Below, in pieces: positions 56,283 to 64,000 of a stretch of DNA of 64,000 nucleotides. The position numbers and the translations under genes are program-made. Under the pieces are notes generated by a model. The model had not been told where the DNA came from. It made no database searches and worked only from the letters and a program-made list of their open reading frames with translations. The first letter of the stretch is position 1. Every line of letters begins with the position of its first letter. This DNA is from Lepraria neglecta (taxonomy: Eukaryota; Ascomycota; Lecanoromycetes; Lecanorales; Stereocaulaceae), in assembly GCA_033220425.1 (NCBI GenBank), contig CM065653.1, forward strand, positions 2,542,001-2,606,000. The letters are read 5' to 3'.

Positions 56283-57410
56283 TCAATCCGTAACTTCGAA
56301 TGCTTTGCTCAGCGTGTCGAGCTTGGCGGGGGCGGCATCACTTTGAGCTGCGCGCGCTGTCCCTGCTTGCTGCATACGCCAGCGTACCGACGCCAAGTAC
56401 TCGGCGCGGTGGCAACGCAATGCAAAGTCGGGGAAGTTAGTGTGCTCGAGCTCGCGCCAGGCTTCGGTGCGAGCCTGGTTGGAGCGGTCGCGCGCCTCGT
56501 CGAACAGGGCCATGTCGAACGCGGCCGTGGTGTCGGTCATGCGCTCGTAGCCATAGCACTGCATATACTCGCTCGTCATCACTTCAATGGTTACGATCTC
56601 GTCCATCGACAAGGCCTTCTTATACTTGTCGATGTTGGCCATAATCGGCGCAAAGCAATTGGACGACCACAGCGCCGACATGCGCGAAATCTGCTGTGCG
56701 TCTTGCGAATGCGAGACGTCGAGCATCTCCGGCAGGAACTCGATGCCGAAAAATTCGCAGACCTTTCTCAGCACGCCCTCTTCGTCGGCGAGAAAGTCTT
56801 CGTAGCGGATCGTCAGCGTGCGCTGAGGATACTGCTTGATGACGGCGTCGGCTGCGCGATGGGCCTCCAACCACGTCTGCGCGTTGAGCAGCGTATCAAA
56901 GTCATGAATAATCGCCTTGTTCATCGACGCAATTTGCGCGCGCGGATCTCGCACGACGTTCAAAAACACCATGTCGGGAAACAGACACATCAACTCATCA
57001 GCGTAATGCACGCTGTCGAGCGACTTGTCCATAACGACACGAGCGTGACGCTGCTCGCCCGCGCGCAACAGCAGCTCCCACACGATCCGGTGCACGCTGC
57101 GGGGCTCATGACGGATCACCTCAAAGATCTCGACAGGGTCGAAGACAATGCCGGGCCACTTCACCATGCTGGCCGCCTGCAAGCCGACGACGTCACTGAC
57201 GAGCCGGAAATATGCGCGATCATCTTCGAGGTTACCGTACAGTGGTACGGTTGGCATGAAATCAACGATGTGTAGTGGATATGGGGCATAGAAGTCGGGG
57301 TTGAAGTTCAACCGAAGGCGCAATGCGTGAGTGCCGCAGCGTCGCAGCGGAATCATCAGAACAGGCTTGGGCCGCGGACCCCGCGTGGCTTCGTGTGGCG
57401 TTGCGCTCAT
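56283..57410 (-). CDS. Bacterial-type PAPS-dependent sulfotransferase, intronless and GC-rich
   Basis: A single exon of 375 residues. The 5'-phosphosulfate loop is LMIPLRRCGTHALRLRL (about 18-34), with the RxGT pattern of sulfotransferase family 3-like enzymes. The 3'-phosphate-binding segment is FLNVVRDPRAQIASM (about 149-163), and RTLTIRYEDFLADEEGVLRKVCEFFGI is the usual conserved block after it. It would transfer sulfate from PAPS to an unknown acceptor. The gene has no introns, while its neighbours have three to seven. It is clearly more GC-rich, with C/G at third positions, than the repeats and genes around it. This composition and the bacterial look of the protein point to horizontal transfer from a high-GC bacterium. 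It has not been hit by RIP. The antisense frame of 310 codons is a composition artefact. Confidence 0.88.
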   Translation of the reverse strand: MSATPHEATRGPRPKPVLMIPLRRCGTHALRLRLNFNPDFYAPYPLHIVDFMPTVPLYGNLEDDRAYFRLVSDVVGLQAASMVKWPGIVFDPVEIFEVIRHEPRSVHRIVWELLLRAGEQRHARVVMDKSLDSVHYADELMCLFPDMVFLNVVRDPRAQIASMNKAIIHDFDTLLNAQTWLEAHRAADAVIKQYPQRTLTIRYEDFLADEEGVLRKVCEFFGIEFLPEMLDVSHSQDAQQISRMSALWSSNCFAPIMANIDKYKKALSMDEIVTIEVMTSEYMQCYGYERMTDTTAAFDMALFDEARDRSNQARTEAWRELEHTNFPDFALRCHRAEYLASVRWRMQQAGTARAAQSDAAPAKLDTLSKAFEVTD

Positions 57411-57590
57411 CGTCGCGGCGCCTTGGTCTTGTATTTGGTAGGTGTCAATGGATGGCCCGTTCGCTCAAGCGCGGCCCAATGTGTTTGAGTAGTAGAAGGG
57501 ATTCGAAGGATATCTGGATAAAGATAGAGGAAGATACCAAGGCTCAAGAAGCTATTTACTCGGCTGACCAGGGAACGGAGCCGGGTCTTA

Positions 57591-57755
57591 TAGCACCCAA
57601 ATGCACCAGGGCACCCAATCGGACCAAATCGCCCCCGAGTGCAGCCATTCGCACCCAATCTCACCCAACTGCAACTATCCGTATCCAATCGCATTCAACT
57701 GTATCCATCGGAACTCATTCGAACTCAATCGCACCCAATCGGACGCAATTACACC
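57591..57755. repeat. Short tandem repeat of about 12-13 bp (TCGCACCCAA unit)
   Basis: About twelve imperfect copies of a unit like ATCGCACCCA/ATCGNACCCA, with spacing 12-13 bp. It lies just upstream (5' side) of the sulfotransferase start, 180 bp away. No open frame of interest. Confidence 0.7.
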
Positions 57756-58558
57756 TGCCCTCGGATGCGATAAGCCTATAGACGATGTACTTGAGTTCTG
57801 GACAATGCTCGCTCAGCCAATGACTCAGAGTTGATTCTATTCACGGTAGCATAAAGTACGCAAGTCGTGGGGGCCTGTATGGGAATGTGATAGATATCGT
57901 CAGCTGAGATACTTTGATTATGGTCAAAATCACCTCCCACCCTACGTGGCCCTGTATCATAAGCGGCTTCGGTAAAATTGGATCCTAGCTTCCTTTGAGA
58001 CTACTCGATTCACATGTATTTCGCGGTTACCTCAGCGGCTGTGAGCCTCCGTGATGGGTTCTGATTGCGATCATGATTGACTCAATAGTCTCATCACTCA
58101 ATTACGTTCTATCTAAGACTATCGCTTTAGCACGTCGCCTCTCGTACTAGCCTCCCTCTCCACCATATCCCGTATACCCATAACAGTAATCCGACCTGAT
58201 CTGGAGATCCTGTCTGTAAAACTATGCGTCAACCCGAAAACATACATAAGTTATACCTCGTACGGCTCATCTTGCTAATATAGGGTAGCTGGGAAGCCTA
58301 TAAACGGCGCGCGGCCGCGGATAGCGGGGTAATTATAGCCTGTAGTACGGAGTACTAAGAACACCGTATGTAAGATTTATGCTATTGGATTTCCTATTAA
58401 GTACTTTACGATATACTACAACTCTAGTATTAGTTCAAGTTAGACAAGGTTAGCCGGTTAGTTCTCTAAGAGTAAATAGCTAAGGGTTATATAGGCTTTA
58501 GAAGTAGTTAAATTACAGCTATTAAGGTTTAAGATAGAATTAAGATATTTATCCTATT
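57756..58558. other. Interval with no recognised gene
   Basis: 800 bp, increasingly AT-rich to the right, ending at the target duplication of the solo LTR. The word GCGCGCGGCCGCGG near 58310 is a small GC-rich patch. Confidence 0.4.
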
Positions 58559-59005
58559 TGTTGAATTATAAGCTTACATAGCTTTATCTGGTGACAAAGT
58601 GCTGGCATATATGAGAGCTGGCTGTTCAAGATAGTCCTGAGAGGCAGGAATGATGAGTTGGAAAAGTTTGCATGTCTCGGATAGTTCCAAGGCATTTTTG
58701 CAATGAGCCTGTTTTCATGCTTTTCTGCGATGCGCCTGTTTCATGCTTTTCATGCGATAAGCCTTGTATCATGCTTCATGCGATACGCCTTGTATCATAT
58801 TTTATGCGATGGCTTGGCTAGAGGGCATATATAGACAGTCCTGCACCAAGGAGAACTCAGCAAGTCAAATATTTATCTCAACCAATTGACATCGGATATT
58901 CTACTAGTTGCTTCGCTCTGACACATCGATTATAGTACCTTTACCCTTCCAATCACCTTTCTAGCTCTGCTTAGTCAGCATACCCTAAGGTGGCCTGCGC
59001 TAACA
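58559..59005 (+). repeat. Solo LTR (447 bp) with 5-bp target duplication
   Basis: Fossil, whole as a solo LTR. TGTTGAATTATAAGC starts it and GGCCTGCGCTAACA ends it; CTATT flanks it on both sides (58554-58558 and 59006-59010). It belongs to the same Ty3/Gypsy-like family as the copies further right. The intact target duplication and close match to other copies suggest a recent insertion followed by LTR-LTR recombination. Confidence 0.85.
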
Positions 59006-59061
59006 CTATTACTAGTTCTTCTACTTAGTTATATATATAAAGGTCTTTAAAATCTATTAAG

Positions 59062-59250
59062 TACAAGTGAGTGCCCGTAATCTTCACAGAAGATTACTGT
59101 AAAAACGGCTATATCTCGCTTATTTTATACTCGATTTAGAAAATTTAAGCGGGATTAGAAAGCCCTCTATTTATAGTATATTTTATATATATAAAGTTAA
59201 GCTCTAACTCTAAAGTTATTGAAATAGTAAGATTTTAATACTAAGGAGCG
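59062..59250. repeat. Second copy of the hairpin-headed repeat
   Basis: It repeats the head ACAAGTGAGTGCCCG and the GTAATCTTC-ACA-GAAGATTAC hairpin (one base differs just after) plus about 150 bp of the sequence at 49364-49520, without the 240-bp tandem units. The right edge is unclear. Unknown family. Confidence 0.6.
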
Positions 59251-59798
59251 AGCCTAAAGATCCAGGATTTAAAAATACGCGCGCGCTCGGCTATTTCTCG
59301 GGTCCGGAATCAGCGCCGGTTGGCTAGATATTTCACAGGCTTACGCTAGTGCACGGCCTGTTAAATCCTGATTGGCTAAGCACGCGCGCTATAAAGTTGG
59401 GCTTGGTATAGGGCTGAGACTTGTCCGCGAATGGTTATTTTTGCACCTATCGACGGCGAGGTTATATAATAATAATATCGCGATTATTTACAAAGAAACC
59501 ACACCGGGCCCATAATATAATCTATATCTATACGCCTGCAAGCTCATTGGCTGATATCTTTAAGCGTTAAGATATAGTCGCCGCTATTCATAAGTCTGAG
59601 TAACAGCCATCTCAGACCTCTATACCGAGCAAAATCTGACCCCGAATCGCACTGAAAAGTCGATTGCCGTAATCTACAAGTTTGATATATATTCCTAAAG
59701 AGGCTTAGCGTCATTTCGGGTAACTCCTATTAGCTATAACCGTTCTGCGAGCACTGGATCTATAGCAGCACCTGCTTATAGACCGGGTTATTCATAAG
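59251..59798. other. Unassigned, probably repeat-derived
   Basis: A mixed AT-rich segment with CpG-rich patches (CGCGCGCTCGG near 59280, GCACGCGCGC near 59380). No gene recognised and no second copy in the window. Confidence 0.4.
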
Positions 59799-60295
59799 TG
59801 TTGGAAAGAATTTCAAAAACGCAGGCCACCTTAGGGTACACTGACTGAGCAGAGCTAGAAAGGTAACAGGTGGATAAGGACACTAAGAACCGATACATCA
59901 GAGCGAAGTAAATAGTAGGATATCCAATATCGATTCATTGAAATACCCTGAAGATTAATATTTAACTTAGTGAGCTCTCCTAGGTGTAGAGCCTTCTACA
60001 GAGCCAAGCCTTTATATAGAATAAGCTTTCCGCATGAAAAGCATGAAACAAGCGTATCGCATAAAACATGATACAAGGCGTATCGCATGAGGCATGAGAC
60101 AGGCGTACCGCACGGTCTACATGATTGCCCATTCTGCAGATGGCGATATGGCACCGGATTGCTCATTCGCAGATGGCGATATGGTATACACCGTCTATGA
60201 TGCACATGGCGATATGGCGGCGGATTGCATATTCGCAGATGGCGATATGGTGATGGATTGCCTATTCGATATGGCGGCGGATTGCTCATTCGACA
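59799..60295 (-). repeat. LTR in reverse orientation, minisatellite-bearing subfamily, truncated
   Basis: Fossil. It starts TGTTGGAAAG and shares the unusual terminus of the solo LTR at 42847-44529 (TTTTTGAAAT...CTTTCCAACA, reverse complement) and its 33-bp minisatellite, here with about five units. The other end is cut at 60295, where a forward LTR begins. Same subfamily, opposite orientation. Confidence 0.7.
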
Positions 60296-60491
60296 TGTTG
60301 AATTATAAGCTTACATAGCTTTATCTGGTGACAAAGTGCTGGCACATATGAGAGCTGGCTGTTCAACACAGTCCTGAGAGGCAGGAATGATGAGTTGGAA
60401 AAGTTTGGATGTCTCGGATGGTTCCAAGGCATTTTTGCAATGAGCCTGTTTTCATGCTTTCTGCGATGCGCCTGTTTCATGCTTTTCATGC
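60296..60491 (+). repeat. LTR fragment (5' part)
   Basis: Fossil. About 195 bp of the left end of the family LTR (from TGTTGAATT), broken where the element at 60492 begins. Very similar to the next copy, so young. Confidence 0.75.
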
Positions 60492-62463
60492 TGTTGAATT
60501 ATAAGCTTACATAGCTTTATCTGGTGACAAAGTGCTGGCACATATGAGAGCTGGCTGTTCAACACAGTCCTGAGAGGCAGGAATGATGAGTTGGAAAAGT
60601 TTGGATGTCTCGGATGGTTCCAAGGCATTTTTGCAATGAGCCTGTTTTCATGCTTTCTGCGATGCGCCTGTTTCATGCTTTTCATGCGATAAGCCTTGTA
60701 TCATGCTTCATGCGATACGCCTTGTATCATGTTTTATGCGATACGCCTTGTATCATGTTTTATGCGATGGCTTGGCTATGGGGCATATATAGACAGTCCT
60801 GCACCAAGGAGAACTCAGCAAGTCAAATATTCATCTCAACCAATTGACATCGGATATTCTACAAGTTACTTCGCTCTGACAGATCGATCATAGTACCTTT
60901 ACCCTTCCAATCACCTTTCTAGCTCTGCTTAGTCAGCATACCCCAAGATGGCCTGCGCTAACACGGACTATCGGATAGATCGAAACTATCGAGGTTATAA
61001 GAGTATACTATAGGAAGAATATATATCGCTTTACTGTATATAGTATAGTATACCGAGGAATATAGCCAGGGGGCCGATAAGAGTGCTACTCTACGGGTAT
61101 AATTTTTATAATTACTATCAGGAAGATAGATATCTATAGTACCTCGTAACGAAAAGAATCTACTAGTTCTTCCTAGGACGTAATAAGAGTTAGTTAGAAA
61201 AGCTTGGAAAAGACTTAGTCTATAATCTATACTCTAAGAACTATAACTATTTGAATAGTATACCTGTCTATATAATAACTGCGCGAAATATATATAGTCG
61301 AAGTCGGAAGCTAGACTCCTACTCCTATAAGCGGGAAAAGAGTAATCCCTTATAGTAGGGGTAGCCATAAGGAGATCAATATGTTAACCCCTAAATAATA
61401 TCTGTGTTCCGCGTAATACGATATATATATAAAGATATCGGTAATTATTAACGGATAGACCGTTGCGATAATAGACTCTAGAGCTACTAGGAACTTTATC
61501 TCATAAGATCTAGTAACTTAAAAGAAGTTATAGTAGTATAACCTTTAGATAGCCCATGGGTTAATACTATTAATAGAAAAGGTAGACGAAGAGATACTTT
61601 CGTTACCTATTATAATTTAATACTACTATAAGGAGATTACCTTTAACGTTATTAGGATAGCTACCTATTATATAATTTTAGGAATACCTTAGTTAAAGAA
61701 GTATAACCTAATAATCGATTAGGCTCGAGGAGAAATAAGATAGATTAATCCGGTAATATTACTAGGATTATACCTACGTATCAGTAGCGTTTAATAGTAG
61801 ATAAGAAGTTAAACCGAAGACCGGTCGAGGTATATATTACCTTAGCTTCGTATAAGGACGGTACTAAAAGGTAGTCCGACTCTATAGTTACTAGTAAAGG
61901 TTAGCGGGATAATAAAGTAAGAGATAAGAGAGGAACTAATATACCCTCTATCTCTCGAGAATATTATTGAATTATAAGCTTACATAGCTTTATCTAGTGA
62001 CAAAGTGCTGGCACATATGAGAGCTGGCTGTTCAACACAGTCCTGAGAGGCAGGAATGATAAGTTGGAAAAGTTTACATGTCTCGGATGGTTCCAAGGCA
62101 TTTTTGCAATGAGCCTGTTTTCATGCTTTTCTGCGATGCGCCTATTTGATGCTTTTCATGCGATAAGCCTTGTATCATGTTTCATACGATACGCCTTATA
62201 TCATGCTTCATGCGATACGCCTTGTATCATGTTTTATGCGATACGCCTTGTATCATGTTTTATGCGATGGCTTGGCTATGGGGCATATATAGACAGTCCT
62301 ACACCAAGGAGAACTCAGCAAGTCAAATATTCATCTCAACTGATTGACATCGGATATTCTACTAGTTACTTCGCTCTGACAGATCGATCATAGTACCTTT
62401 ACCCTTCCAATCACCTTTCTAGCTCTGCTTAGTCAGCATACCCCAAGGTGGCCTGCGCTAACA
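60492..62463 (+). mobile_element. Ty3/Gypsy-like LTR element with two direct LTRs and a short degraded interior
   Basis: Fossil. LTRs of about 472 bp (60492-60963) and 499 bp (61965-62463) lie in the same orientation around an interior of only about 1 kb. The interior shows traces of a retropepsin-type protease (a D-S-x-A-T-like site near 61470) but no reverse transcriptase or integrase, so the element is broken and internally deleted. Differences between the two LTRs are mostly C/T and G/A changes, pointing to RIP. The LTRs themselves contain short tandem repeats around CATGCGATACGCC. Relatively young insertion; no clear target duplication. Confidence 0.78.
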
Positions 62464-63482
62464 GCCTGTTTCATACTTTATGCGATGGCTTGGCTATGGG
62501 TCATATATAGAGAGTTCTGTACCGAGGAGAACTCAGTAAGTTAAATATTCATCTCAACCAATTGATATCGGATATTCTACTAGTTACTTCGCTCTGACAG
62601 ATCGATTATAGTACCTTTACCCTTCTAATCACCTTTCTAGCTCTGCTTAGTCAGTATACCCCAAGGTGGCCTATACTAATATTTATAATAACGAAGGAGT
62701 TAAATAGGAGATAGGTTCGATAGTCGAAACTATTAGGACAATATAAATTCGAGTAATATATACCCTAGGGAAGGATAATAGTCGAGCGGATACCCTTAGT
62801 AGGCGATCGGAATATATAGAAAAAAAGAACGTTACGGAATAACTAATCCTAAAGAAGGAAGCGGACGGATTATTAGTACTATACTAGGTATTAGCCATAA
62901 CCCTTCGTATAACGGGACCTAATACGACTAATAGGATCGTAAAGGCCTATAAAGACGATATATTCGTAATAACCCTAAGGAAGGATTGCTTAAATACTAG
63001 GAGAAGACTTATCTGCCTGAATAATATACCGATCCTTTATAAGGTTACCTAGGAGTATCTAAAATATTGGAGCTCCTAGGATGAGGATACGCGGCGCCGA
63101 AGCTTCGAGCGCGCGTTAAATAATATATTAAAGAATATATCCAATGCCAGCAGAATAAGTCTATACGATATACTAGATATAGACAAATATAATTTGCGCT
63201 AGTCCTAGAATTACTATGGGATGATGTCACGATGGACTTTATAGTTAAGCTACTACTATTAAAGGATCCAGCTACGTAGGATACCTTCGATTCAATTATA
63301 GTTATTATAGATAAACTAACGAAGTATACTATTATAGTACCTTTTAAAGAAACCTATAAAGTAGATCAGCTAGCGTTCATACTGCTAGACAGGCTAATTA
63401 GAAACTATAGTATACTAAAATCGATTATATTAGATAGGGACAAGCTCTTTATATTAAATTACTAGAAGACGCTTATTAGAGT
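62464..63482 (+). mobile_element. LTR 3' fragment plus degraded Ty3/Gypsy integrase region
   Basis: Fossil. 62464-62681 is the right half of a family LTR. From 62682 an AT-rich interior follows with, near 63190-63480, clear traces of the retroviral-type integrase core of Ty3/Gypsy elements. It carries many breaks and strong RIP-like bias. It is cut off at 63483 by a reverse LTR. Older than the 60492 element. Confidence 0.7.
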
Positions 63483-63980
63483 TGTTAGCGCAGGCCACCT
63501 TGGGGTATGCTGACTAAGCAGAGCTAGAAAGGTGATTGGAAGGGTAAAGGTACTATGATCGATCTGTCAGAGCGAAGTAACTAGTAGAATATCCGATGTC
63601 AATTGGTTGAGATGAATATTTGACTTGCTGAGTTCTCCTTGGTGCAGGACTGTCTATATATGCCCCATAGCCAAGCCATCGCATAAAACATGATACAAGG
63701 CGTATCGCATAAAACATGATACAAGGCGTATCGCATGAAGCATGATACAAGGCGTATCGCATGAAGCATGATACAAGGCTTATCGCATGAAAAGCATGAA
63801 ACAGGCGCATCGCAGAAAGCATGAAAACAGGCTCATTGCAAAAATGCCTTGGAACCATCCGAGACATCCAAACTTTTCCAACTCATCATTCCTGCCTCTC
63901 AGGACTGTGTTGAACAGCCAGCTCTCATATGTGCCAGCACTTTGTCACCAGATAAAGCTATATAAGCTTATAATTCAACA
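63483..63980 (-). repeat. Full-length LTR in reverse orientation (498 bp)
   Basis: Fossil. It runs from TGTTAGCGCAGGCC to TAATTCAACA, the reverse complement of the family LTR, nearly identical to 60492-60963 and therefore young. The flanks do not show a target duplication. The last 20 bases of the window again resemble LTR interior in reverse orientation, so more of this cluster lies beyond the window. Confidence 0.82.
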
Positions 63981-64000
63981 CAGGCGTATCGCATAAAACA

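Noticed and set aside
56343-57275. 310-codon open frame on the plus strand
   Set aside because: It lies antisense to the sulfotransferase and arises from its high GC; the minus-strand product has clear motifs.

Overview
This window is nuclear DNA of a filamentous ascomycete (Pezizomycotina). Most genes carry several short (about 45-70 bp) spliceosomal introns, some exons are only 14-20 nt, and the proteins are typical fungal housekeeping orthologues. The repeats on the right are AT-rich in the way repeat-induced point mutation (RIP) leaves them. Species cannot be told from the sequence. Exon boundaries below were read by eye; for most recognised genes they were chosen so that total coding length is a multiple of three and family motifs are continuous.

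Region 1 (1-41.4 kb) is a dense core-genome block. Left to right it holds: proteasome ATPase Rpt5; tRNA-Arg(CCG); a peroxisomal MaoC-type hydratase; a NADAR/DUF1768 protein; arginine methyltransferase Hmt1/PRMT1; a doubly interrupted tRNA-Ala(TGC)-like gene; GPI-lipid remodelling protein Per1; phosphoacetylglucosamine mutase; a head-to-head pair of ribosome-biogenesis genes (RRP3 and SSF1); a BTB protein; a broken PaaK-like ligase; a 974-residue protein of unknown function; EMC1; a short-chain dehydrogenase; RNA 3'-phosphate cyclase; a secreted protein of unknown function; COA5/PET191; oligosaccharyltransferase subunit WBP1; a 9.5-kDa complex I subunit; and a steryl-ester-lipase-like protein. 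Several act on one route. PGM3 makes the UDP-GlcNAc precursor used by oligosaccharyltransferase (WBP1), EMC1 inserts ER membrane proteins and Per1 remodels GPI anchors in the ER. They are not arranged as a cluster.

Region 2 (about 41.4-64 kb) is an accessory compartment. It contains nested LTRs of one Ty3/Gypsy-like family, one of which has a minisatellite expanded inside it. It also has a 502-bp MITE-like element and a 3.4-kb RIP-degraded pogo/Fot1 DNA transposon that carries an inserted satellite. Lying among these are a few intact genes: a citrate synthase with a PTS1-like end, a ChrA-type chromate transporter, and an intronless GC-rich bacterial-type sulfotransferase. There are also broken or partial genes: a 2-oxoglutarate/Fe(II) oxygenase relic and a partial copy of the ESCRT gene vps23. 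Two LTRs of the same subfamily lie in opposite orientation at about 42.8-44.5 kb and 59.8-60.3 kb and bracket this island.

The most unusual items are the tRNA-Ala-like gene with a GT...AG insertion in its T-arm, the probable horizontally acquired sulfotransferase, the LTR-embedded minisatellite, and the satellite inside the pogo transposon.
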